Shown: positions 1-5,231 of the stretch, in pieces
How positions within the stretch are numbered: the first letter of the stretch is position 1
Layout: each line of letters begins with the position of its first letter
Assembly: GCA_003557585.1 (NCBI GenBank)
Contig: PWOE01000151.1
Location: forward strand, 1-5,231
Source of the DNA: Candidatus Nealsoniibacteriota bacterium
GTDB taxonomy: Bacteria; Patescibacteriota; Minisyncoccia; Minisyncoccales; CSSED10-335
Reading direction: 5' to 3'
Length of the DNA stretch: 5,231 bases
Position numbers and translations under genes: made by a program
The notes under the pieces: generated by a model
The model's input: only the letters and a program-made list of their open reading frames with translations
Told to the model about the DNA's origin: nothing
The model's database searches: none

Positions 1-281
1 ATCTCTCCAGTATCGCTGGGGTGAATAAAGAAAGAGATATCCATAACAGCATTAAGGTTTATAACTGGAAAGAACCATGAGCTATTTAAATATTGAGGAT
101 AAGAAAAGATGAAAAAAGACTTAGATACCATCTCTCCTACCTTAAGATGAGTCTGATTGATTTCTAAAAAAGATGGAGCAATTAAGTCTTTTGCATTAAA
201 GGTATCGGTATTATCAGAAGAGCCACTTGACTCCCTGTTTTTATTTTTTCTTTTCAGAATTTTATCTAAGATTTCAAACAT
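1..281 (-). CDS. VirB4-like type IV secretion ATPase, N-terminal fragment (cut by left edge)
   Basis: The reading frame opens with ATG at 281 and stays open to base 1, giving 93 residues of the N-terminus. After a basic, polar leader (residues 1-30, rich in K, R, S, N) come blocks I recognise from the VirB4 ATPases of Patescibacteria: KDLIAPSFLEI (31-41), YLNSSWFFPVINLN (64-77) and MDISFFIHPSDTG (80-92). In this family the region precedes an N-terminal CagE/TrbE/VirB-type domain and a C-terminal DUF87/AAA-type ATPase with Walker motifs; those parts would lie beyond the window, so the ATPase itself is not seen. VirB4 is the membrane-associated motor that powers substrate transfer or pilus assembly. 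The start lies 7 bases after the TAA of the TraC-like gene, consistent with one operon. No Shine-Dalgarno sequence is visible upstream (TAATTGACAT before ATG), so translational coupling is likely. The assignment rests on remembered family motifs. Confidence 0.82.
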   Translation of the reverse strand, partial: MFEILDKILKRKNKNRESSGSSDNTDTFNAKDLIAPSFLEINQTHLKVGEMVSKSFFIFSYPQYLNSSWFFPVINLNAVMDISFFIHPSDTGE

Positions 282-288
282 ATGTCAA

Positions 289-936
289 TTAGTTAATGAT
301 TTCTTGTGGTAGATCCGGATAATAACCAGTCTTAGCCTCTTTGATGTGGTGTAAGCTCCAAAACAATTCTATAAGTTCCGCTGTTGTTAGTGGAATTGAT
401 TGTAAGTTGCATCCTCTGAGACCAAGAGCAATAAACTCCATTCTTTGCCACAGCTGACTCTTGTGTCTTTGAAAGGACTCTTCTGTTAATTGAGGACTAG
501 AATTGTCTTTGCTTGAAGTGATTTTTGGAATATGTATATCTGTTCCAGAATAAGGCACGATAACAAAGAATTTTTTAAGTAAAACATCTTGGGTTTCAAT
601 AAGATTTTCAAGGAAACTCCTATAATCGGCAGTCTGTTCTTTCAATAAAGGATTTACCTGCTTTTCTTCTAAATCTTTAATTTTATCAAGATAACCTGTG
701 ATATTTAATCTTCTTGACTGGCAAACTATTTGGCAAGTAAAATCCAGAGAGTTTAAAAAGTTTTGAAATTGATAAATAATAGATCTTTGTTCTTCAACTG
801 ATTTCAAGGCAAAGTTTATTGAAGAGACCATAAGAACGCCTCTAAGGTTTGTATTCTTTAAAACAAGAACACCTTCTCTTATTTGGTCAATTTCTAAAAA
901 GTCTTGAGTTGATTTTTTGTTGGACATTGAGGGCAT
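289..936 (-). CDS. TraC-like protein (VirB4 N-terminal-domain-like, no ATPase)
   Basis: A 215-residue soluble protein without a membrane segment, signal peptide or Walker A motif. Recognisable blocks are STQDFLEI (9-16), VLMVSSINFALKS (34-46), FQNFLNSLDF (57-66), QSRRLNI (73-79), FFVIVPY (123-129) and a C-terminal block with GLRGCNLQSIPLTTAELIEL (172-191). The last resembles the helix before the ATPase core in VirB4/TraC proteins, where a GL...L-T-ELI-L pattern is common. In Patescibacteria such a short TraC-like protein typically sits between PrgI and the full VirB4, as here. It probably acts with VirB4 at the cytoplasmic face of the inner membrane; this role is inferred. The ATG at 936 directly abuts the TAG of the PrgI gene (TAGATG), which suggests translational coupling. 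A second ATG at 927 (residue 4) is a possible alternative start; neither has a good ribosome binding site. A degenerate VirB4 paralogue is an alternative description. Confidence 0.8.
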   Translation of the reverse strand: MPSMSNKKSTQDFLEIDQIREGVLVLKNTNLRGVLMVSSINFALKSVEEQRSIIYQFQNFLNSLDFTCQIVCQSRRLNITGYLDKIKDLEEKQVNPLLKEQTADYRSFLENLIETQDVLLKKFFVIVPYSGTDIHIPKITSSKDNSSPQLTEESFQRHKSQLWQRMEFIALGLRGCNLQSIPLTTAELIELFWSLHHIKEAKTGYYPDLPQEIIN

Positions 937-1353
937 CTATTTTGTTTCTATATCTGACCAGAGTTCATTAATTCGACTTTTACCTGTTCTTTTCGTCTCT
1001 TTGTCGGGAACAGCTTTATCATTTAATTGATCGTCATCTGTTTTTTTCAAAGCAATCTTTGGAGTGATATCTTTTTTCTTCCAAAAATAACGTTTTTGGT
1101 TTAGAAAAAAATTGAATGATTTTCCTATAACGATATATAAAGGAATTCCTTCAACTTGAAGCAAGGTTAAGGTTAGAGAGAAACCAATTAGTAAGCCAGA
1201 AATCACAAGCCAAAGAAAGAGATTGTCTTCAAGGTAGAAGTAAAGAATAAGTGAAGCAGATCCAGATATCGCCAAGAATATAAATTGCTTGAGAGTTAAA
1301 GGGCCAAAGATCTTAGATTCTTGGTCTATGAATTGTGGTACCTTGAATTGCAT
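937..1353 (-). CDS. PrgI family (VirB3-like) inner-membrane protein
   Basis: A 138-residue protein that opens with the diagnostic PrgI pattern: FKVPQFIDQESKIFGPLTLK (residues 3-22). Two hydrophobic helices follow at about 23-40 and 45-66, then an amphipathic stretch ending in RYFWKK (88-93), also usual in the family. The last 45 residues form a charged, low-complexity tail rich in K, D and E (95-138), probably disordered and cytoplasmic. PrgI proteins, named from pCF10 conjugation, occupy the place of VirB3 beside VirB4 in the conjugation machines of Gram-positive and Patescibacteria-type cells and are thought to anchor the motor in the membrane. The start ATG at 1353 overlaps the TAA of the upstream gene by one base (TAATG), a classic coupling arrangement. 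The TAG stop is the only non-TAA stop in the window. The family call is firm; the partner roles are inferred from the family and gene order. Confidence 0.88.
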   Translation of the reverse strand: MQFKVPQFIDQESKIFGPLTLKQFIFLAISGSASLILYFYLEDNLFLWLVISGLLIGFSLTLTLLQVEGIPLYIVIGKSFNFFLNQKRYFWKKKDITPKIALKKTDDDQLNDKAVPDKETKRTGKSRINELWSDIETK

Positions 1354-1763
1354 TATTCTATTGATTCTCTATAATCATCACTTTTATTATTTTTTGAGCT
1401 ATCTTTTTCAGCATCGCTTTTCTTTTGATCTACTTTCAATTCTAAATTATATAGAGAAGCTAGGCCTTCTTTGATAGGAAAGAAGACGAATCTAGCCACT
1501 TCTTGGCATACTTTATCTATAGAGGAGTTTTTTGTGCTTAATCTTCTTGTTGCTTCTTTTTTGAATTCTTGAGGAGGCAGCAATCCTAAAAGAACTTCTG
1601 TTGTTAATTTCATTAGTTCCTTAAATTCATCTTCAAGGTTGTGTCTAGAACATATCTTGCGAATAGTGTTACCCACATCTTCTTCAAAAACAACATCTTT
1701 TAGTTCTTGGGGAAGCTTTTGGTATAATTTCCAAACTTCTTCAGGAGAGATGTTTTTATTCAT
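1353..1763 (-). CDS. Conserved-looking small soluble protein of unknown function in the T4SS operon
   Basis: A 136-residue protein with no signal peptide or membrane helix. I cannot place it in a named family. It reads as mostly helical: an N-terminal segment EEVWKLYQKLPQELKDVVF (residues 8-26), a middle segment with VLLGLLPPQEF (57-67), and RFVFFPIKEGLASLYNLE (91-108). The tail 111-136 is hydrophilic and low complexity (K, D, S, N). I have the impression that proteins with the LPxEL and LLGLLPPxEF blocks recur beside VirB6 and PrgI genes in Patescibacteria, but this is memory, not a search result. The start ATG at 1763 follows the VirB6 stop by 31 bases, the largest gap in the window, with no Shine-Dalgarno sequence. 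The stop overlaps the PrgI start by one base. Its fixed place among membrane-pore genes suggests a cytoplasmic accessory or assembly factor; the function is unknown. Confidence 0.75.
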   Translation of the reverse strand: MNKNISPEEVWKLYQKLPQELKDVVFEEDVGNTIRKICSRHNLEDEFKELMKLTTEVLLGLLPPQEFKKEATRRLSTKNSSIDKVCQEVARFVFFPIKEGLASLYNLELKVDQKKSDAEKDSSKNNKSDDYRESIE

Positions 1764-1794
1764 GAGATTTAATTATCGTAACTTTATAAAGATT

Positions 1795-3801
1795 TTAAGG
1801 TCGAGAATATTTATTGCTCAATTCTGCAAATATTTCTGATCCAGCAGCACTGCTTCTAGCCTTTGCTATTAAGTCGGGGTTAACTTCTTCTTTAGGAAGT
1901 TTAGCTGCTACTTCGTCTATTTTTTTAAGGATATGATATCCTTTTTCTTCTCCAGCGGCTCTAAAGAAATTGGTTGACTTTTGTCTAATTAGGGCCTTTT
2001 GCCAATCTTCATTTCCTTTTTCGCCGGTAAATGCATCGTCAGACATATTAGGGATATCTTTATCTGTGACAAATGAGGCTAGCTTTCTTCGAGCATCTTT
2101 TATATCTTTTGCGTCAGGAAAAAGGCTCTTTCTTATTCTGTTACCAATCTTTTTATCCACCAAGATTGATGGGTCAAACTTGGCAAGAGTCTTTAAGTGA
2201 GAAGAATCAGAGTTAACTAACATTTCTAAAGAATGATAAAGATCTTCTTTATCCATCTTAGACATTCCTTTGTGTCCTTTCTTTTGGGCTAGATAAACTG
2301 CTTGAGCTACTTTTTCTGATTCTGTTGTGGCAATTTTTGGTTTAATATTGAAAGCTTCTTGAGCTGAATTAATGTCATCTCCAAATTGACCTTCAATTTT
2401 CTTTACATCCTCATCAAGATCTTTAGTAAACTCTCTTTTAACCGATGTTCCTGCTAAAAGATGGCCCCTGCTAACTGCCCAACTTTGAACTCCGCCCATT
2501 GTATTTTCCATCGTATTATATCCACGGGATATTCGTTCTCGAAGGTTTGGATTAGGACTAGGAAGACGCTCAGAATACTCTTTTCTGGAGGCATCTCTGC
2601 TTAAAGTGCTTTTTCTTAAGTTTCTGAGGCCGCCTTTAGCGATTGCTCCAGCGTACGGCGTTGCCATTTTGGCTATTCCGGAAACTTGAGATATAGCGGC
2701 AGATGCTGTTGCAGGAACAATTTTTCTAGCAGCAAAGATTATAACAATGAAATAAACCAAGAGAACAAGATGTTCTATAAAAGAAGGAGTCATCCATCTT
2801 AACCACATAGGAAAATCCTGGATAAAAGAGTCAGAGATGTTGCCAGAAATTAAAGGTGGAAAAGATATGCCCAAGTACATTAAGAATATAAAGTAGACTC
2901 CTACAAAAAGCCACTCAACTAAAGTGTTTAACCATTGATCCCAAACCTTTTTTGTCTGTGGAAAAATAAGGCAAAGGAAAGCGAGAGGAGACAAGATAGC
3001 CAATATCTGAAGTATAAATATTCGAGCCAAAAAGACTGCAAAGAACAAGAAGAAGACAGAGGAAAGCATTAACATAACAACCCCATAAACAAGCATTTGA
3101 ATCATAAAAGGTAAAAGGGCTGTTATGAACATGTACACCCAGACAACCTGCATAGCTACCCCAACATAAGGAACCAATAATTTTGCCACAAAGCCAACAA
3201 GAAGTTTTATAATTTGATTTGTTTGACCTTCTATAAGATTAAAGAGAGGAGTCAAAGAACCAGATAAAGAGCCATCAAATTGTTGCCAAATAGCATTAAA
3301 GAAGAAATTAGAGACATCGATAGCCATTCCCACAAAAAGAAGAGTGAAGTTAATCAAAAGAGCGACAATTAATAAGGTTGGAATAGATTTTTTAATTTGG
3401 AATTTTTCAATTCCTAAAATAACTGCAAAGGCAATAACAACAAAAGCAATTATTAAAAGAAGGTTTGCTATTCCAGCGACGAATCCCCAGGCAATGCTTA
3501 TTAATTGAGCCTCTTCTCCAAGAACGACAGTTGCACTAGGTGTCGCTTCTATTACTGCTTCTAGGAAAGAGGAACTTATTGCCAAAAATGCATAACCGAG
3601 CAAAAAAACAATAAAAGAAAAGATAAAAGAGGTCATAAGAGGCCCAGTTATCTCTGATAAAGCAGCTAACTGCTTCTGAGCCAAGTCAAGTGCAAATCCT
3701 TCAGTTTCTCGAGGAAATGCCAAAAACAATAAAAAGGAAAAAAGAAGCAGAAAGTACTTTTTGTTTAATATGTAAATAAAAGAGGCCTTTAATTTATTCA
3801 T
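1795..3801 (-). CDS. VirB6/TrbL-like polytopic membrane protein with long C-terminal tail
   Basis: A 668-residue protein. It starts with a signal-peptide-like segment (KK at 14-15, hydrophobic core 17-29). Hydrophobic segments follow at about 53-77, 103-130, 139-160, 197-220, 222-256, 260-281, 293-315 and 341-358. Residues 259-290 hold the block I take as diagnostic: ARIFILQILAILSPLAFLC, then FPQTKKVWDQW, resembling the TrbL/VirB6 core of Patescibacteria. VirB6 proteins form the inner-membrane part of the type IV secretion channel. After the last helix comes ARK (358-360), then a small-residue-rich stretch (362-390) and a soluble, charged region to residue 668. By the positive-inside rule that region is probably cytoplasmic. 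This tail of about 300 residues has no motif I recognise. The ATG at 3801 lies 3 bases after the stop of the pilin-like gene (TAATCTATG) with no Shine-Dalgarno sequence. Length and topology suit the family; exact helix boundaries are by eye. Confidence 0.85.
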   Translation of the reverse strand: MNKLKASFIYILNKKYFLLLFSFLLFLAFPRETEGFALDLAQKQLAALSEITGPLMTSFIFSFIVFLLGYAFLAISSSFLEAVIEATPSATVVLGEEAQLISIAWGFVAGIANLLLIIAFVVIAFAVILGIEKFQIKKSIPTLLIVALLINFTLLFVGMAIDVSNFFFNAIWQQFDGSLSGSLTPLFNLIEGQTNQIIKLLVGFVAKLLVPYVGVAMQVVWVYMFITALLPFMIQMLVYGVVMLMLSSVFFLFFAVFLARIFILQILAILSPLAFLCLIFPQTKKVWDQWLNTLVEWLFVGVYFIFLMYLGISFPPLISGNISDSFIQDFPMWLRWMTPSFIEHLVLLVYFIVIIFAARKIVPATASAAISQVSGIAKMATPYAGAIAKGGLRNLRKSTLSRDASRKEYSERLPSPNPNLRERISRGYNTMENTMGGVQSWAVSRGHLLAGTSVKREFTKDLDEDVKKIEGQFGDDINSAQEAFNIKPKIATTESEKVAQAVYLAQKKGHKGMSKMDKEDLYHSLEMLVNSDSSHLKTLAKFDPSILVDKKIGNRIRKSLFPDAKDIKDARRKLASFVTDKDIPNMSDDAFTGEKGNEDWQKALIRQKSTNFFRAAGEEKGYHILKKIDEVAAKLPKEEVNPDLIAKARSSAAGSEIFAELSNKYSRP

Positions 3802-3804
3802 AGA

Positions 3805-4824
3805 TTACTGATTTTTTATAATCATACATCTTAACGTCCTATCTCGAGTTATAAAATTATCAACTATGTCAGGAGATGATTGTTGAGCTTTCCCTATAAG
3901 TACACCACAAACATCATCTGTCATTGATCCAAAGAATTTCTTGCTTCGAGCATAAAAATCTACGACACAAGAACCGCCTTCTTTGAAATTTCCATTATCA
4001 TCTCTTACTCCAAGCTCATTATATCTTGTAACTGACCTAATCTTACTATAATCTACATCCTCACCGTCTTTTCGCATCTCCTCGATAATCTCATCTTCCA
4101 AAGCTATCGCTTCCCTGTCTTCTTTGGTGAGCTTGGTAAAAGACTTCATGGATAGCCAGGCAATAGAATCTATGCCATCCTGATCTTCATGTATTGTTCT
4201 TCTTGATACAATAATGTCACCATCTTCATCTTTAGTGGTAAAAATTTCAGAATCGATCCAGCTAGGAAGATTTCCTTCTTTGTAACTAAGCTTAAACCGT
4301 CTTCCTACTCCTCCATAATCGACATCTTCGTAAAAGACAAGAAAATAGCAAGGAATTGATCCAGGTTCATCAGATGATAAAAGCATTCTATATAATTCGT
4401 CTTCAGACCAGAGAGACGGCAGTTTTCTTAGTGTTGTTAATTGAGGGTTGATGGTATTTAAAATTAACCAAGAAGAGAGAAGAAAAGCTAATCCCAAGAC
4501 AGCGGAAGTTATTCTTTTCATAGCGCCTTTCATCTTAGCTGGATCACCAGAAGAAGTCATGTACTGAAAACTAGCGACTAAAAGCATCGCAAAGACAGCA
4601 AGGCCTCCCAGTCCAATGCCCCATTCATAGAGATAGGCAATGAACTCGTGTAGCTGAGAATCATATGTAAGACTTGTTCCTAAGGGAGAGTCAGGCCAGC
4701 TTACCTGTAAGCTTTGAGCATTAACGATGTTGGGAATGAAGGGTAAGAAGACAAGGAGAGCAACAAAGATAGCGGACAACAAATAGGTTATAAGTTTTTT
4801 CTTTCTTTTCATTTTTTTATTCAT
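3805..4824 (-). CDS. VirB2/TrbC-like pilin-domain protein with crystallin-like C-terminal tail
   Basis: A 339-residue protein in three parts. (a) Signal peptide: nine K/R residues at 3-10, hydrophobic core 11-30, likely cleavage after VNA (34-36). (b) VirB2/TrbC-type core: helix 62-88, a short basic loop with SSGDPAKMKGAMKR (91-104), helix 105-125 and LNTINPQL (122-129), a pattern common in Patescibacteria pilin-like proteins. This topology puts both ends outside the membrane. (c) An extracytoplasmic tail of about 180 residues, 158-339. CYFLVFYEDVDYGGVGRRF (159-177) with DQDGIDSIAWL (214-224) looks like a beta/gamma-crystallin Greek key; CVVDFYARSKKFFG (286-299) with RDRTLRCMII (327-336) may be a second. 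An acidic insert (232-262) separates them. All four cysteines (159, 286, 306, 333) are in the tail. Classic VirB2 is about 120 residues, so the tail is an addition. The pilin call is fairly firm; the crystallin reading is inference. An in-frame ATG at 4812 (residue 5) is an alternative start. Confidence 0.78.
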   Translation of the reverse strand: MNKKMKRKKKLITYLLSAIFVALLVFLPFIPNIVNAQSLQVSWPDSPLGTSLTYDSQLHEFIAYLYEWGIGLGGLAVFAMLLVASFQYMTSSGDPAKMKGAMKRITSAVLGLAFLLSSWLILNTINPQLTTLRKLPSLWSEDELYRMLLSSDEPGSIPCYFLVFYEDVDYGGVGRRFKLSYKEGNLPSWIDSEIFTTKDEDGDIIVSRRTIHEDQDGIDSIAWLSMKSFTKLTKEDREAIALEDEIIEEMRKDGEDVDYSKIRSVTRYNELGVRDDNGNFKEGGSCVVDFYARSKKFFGSMTDDVCGVLIGKAQQSSPDIVDNFITRDRTLRCMIIKNQ

Positions 4825-4831
4825 ACCACTA

Positions 4832-4853
4832 AATTAATGTATCATATTTAATT
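4832..4853 (-). promoter_or_regulatory. A+T-only inverted repeat with a -10-like hexamer before the pilin-like gene
   Basis: On the minus strand the arms AATTAA and TTAATT (6 bp each) flank a 10-base loop, ATATGATACA, and overlap the stop codon of the upstream gene. The loop carries most of TATGAT (4846-4841), one mismatch from the -10 consensus TATAAT. No convincing -35 hexamer lies 15 to 18 bases upstream, and a start site there would leave a leader of only about 10 bases before the ATG at 4824. The arms contain no G or C and no T-run follows, so an intrinsic terminator is unlikely. It is the only candidate control site between the first two genes; it may simply reflect base composition. 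Confidence 0.18.
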
Positions 4854-5231
4854 ATCAATTTGAATAGATGAGAAAATTTCCCCTATAATTGCCTGATAAT
4901 AGTCTATCTGTTCTTGGAACGCAATGAAAGACAAGAGGTAGGATTCATTCTCAAAAAAGATCAGTTTTTCTTCAGACAAAGCGACATCTTTATCTTCGTA
5001 ATTATAGATAGCTTTGATATTGTAAAGATTATTATCTTGAGCATTAATCTCTAGAATCTCGACATTTATATTCTCTTTTGAAGAATTTTCTTTAATTATT
5101 TCAATAACTTCATCAAGGTCAGTTGAATCTATCTTTATCAAGCCCAGGATAGCAGGATAAGCAACATTATTTGAAGCCACAGCAAAAATCGATTTCATTC
5201 TATCATGCTGAATATTATCGACACCAATTAA
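4848..5231 (-). CDS. C-terminal part of a hypothetical protein, possibly PsbP/Mog1-like fold (cut by right edge)
   Basis: The frame ends at TAA (4850-4848) and is open to the window edge, so the gene probably begins outside. An ATG at 5198 would give a 116-residue product, but eleven codons upstream of it (reading LIGVDNIQHDR) continue without a stop, and no ribosome binding site precedes the ATG. The visible part alternates strands and helices: AILGLIKI (16-23, counted from that Met), helix DLDEVIEIIKE (27-37), NVEILEI (45-51), YNIKAIYNYE (59-68), KLIFFENESYLLSFIA (78-93) and a terminal helix with YYQAIIGEIFSSIQI (100-114). The ending, a strand of the YLLSF type followed by a helix closing on SSI-I, resembles the PsbP/DUF1795 (Mog1-like) fold, often found in exported lipoproteins. 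This is a weak fold-level impression. It ends 23 bases before the pilin-like gene and may be the preceding gene of the same operon or the end of another. Confidence 0.6.
   Translation of the reverse strand, partial: LIGVDNIQHDRMKSIFAVASNNVAYPAILGLIKIDSTDLDEVIEIIKENSSKENINVEILEINAQDNNLYNIKAIYNYEDKDVALSEEKLIFFENESYLLSFIAFQEQIDYYQAIIGEIFSSIQIDN

Noticed and set aside
1..936. Frameshift or split of a single VirB4 gene into the 215-residue and 93-residue frames
   Set aside because: The second frame begins with its own ATG, a basic leader and the KDLIAPSFLEI block expected at a VirB4 N-terminus, so two genes explain the data better than one broken gene.
1289..1474. Plus-strand open frame of 61 codons
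   Set aside because: It lies antisense across the PrgI and unknown genes, its product (rich in L, Y, F, I) looks like a shadow of their codons, and it has no start signal or family resemblance.
1782..1791. Perfect 10-base palindrome CTTTATAAAG in the 31-base gap between VirB6 and the unknown gene, with GATAAT nearby on the minus strand
   Set aside because: Too short and A+T-rich to be distinguished from chance; there is no -35 element and no T-run for a terminator, so neither an operator nor a promoter can be supported.
1639..1839. Plus-strand open frame of 66 codons spanning the gap between the unknown gene and VirB6
   Set aside because: Mostly antisense to the unknown gene; no ribosome binding site and no recognisable motif.
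1970..2200. Plus-strand open frame of 76 codons
   Set aside because: Entirely antisense inside the VirB6-like tail; no supporting signal.
1..5231. Recoding of TGA (as in Gracilibacteria and Absconditabacteria)
   Set aside because: No in-frame TGA occurs in any of the genes, glycine-rich proteins use GGN codons, and reading lengths fit the families under the standard bacterial code.
1..5231. CRISPR arrays, tRNA or rRNA genes, insertion-sequence ends
   Set aside because: No regularly spaced repeats, RNA gene signatures, transposase genes or terminal inverted repeats were visible; the space is filled by coding sequence.

Overview
The window is a gene-dense, A+T-rich stretch in which every supported gene lies on the minus strand, so it is read from the right end to the left. 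Seven genes are packed with 0 to 31 bases between them. The set matches a type IV secretion (conjugation-like) locus of the kind found in Candidate Phyla Radiation (Patescibacteria) genomes. The attribution rests on remembered family motifs: a VirB2/TrbC-type small pilin domain, a TrbL/VirB6 membrane protein, a PrgI-family protein, a separate TraC-like protein without an ATPase domain, and then VirB4. No species can be named from this window. Stops are TAA (five) and TAG (one). No gene uses TGA internally and glycine is read by GGN, so nothing suggests the Gracilibacteria-type recoding of TGA.

In transcription order: (1) 5231-4848, the C-terminal part of a small alpha/beta protein with a weak PsbP/Mog1-like look, cut by the right edge; (2) 4824-3805, a secreted or membrane protein with a signal peptide, a two-helix VirB2-like pilin core, and a long extracytoplasmic tail that looks to me like two beta/gamma-crystallin-type Greek-key units; (3) 3801-1795, a large VirB6/TrbL-like channel protein with a soluble tail of about 300 residues; (4) 1763-1353, a small soluble protein of unknown function; (5) 1353-937, a PrgI (VirB3-like) two-helix membrane protein; (6) 936-289, a TraC-like protein resembling the N-terminal region of VirB4; (7) 281-1, the first 93 residues of the VirB4 ATPase, cut by the left edge.

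Together, genes 2 to 7 would supply the inner-membrane pore (VirB6, PrgI), the motor (VirB4, with the TraC-like protein as a likely partner) and a surface or pilin-like component. No relaxase, coupling protein, peptidoglycan hydrolase or outer-membrane core gene lies in this window, so the transported substrate (DNA or protein) cannot be decided here. The most unusual elements are the crystallin-like tail fused to the pilin core, the unassigned 136-residue gene embedded in the operon, the large VirB6 tail, and the absence of clear Shine-Dalgarno sequences before the genes. There is no gene-free stretch longer than 31 bases.
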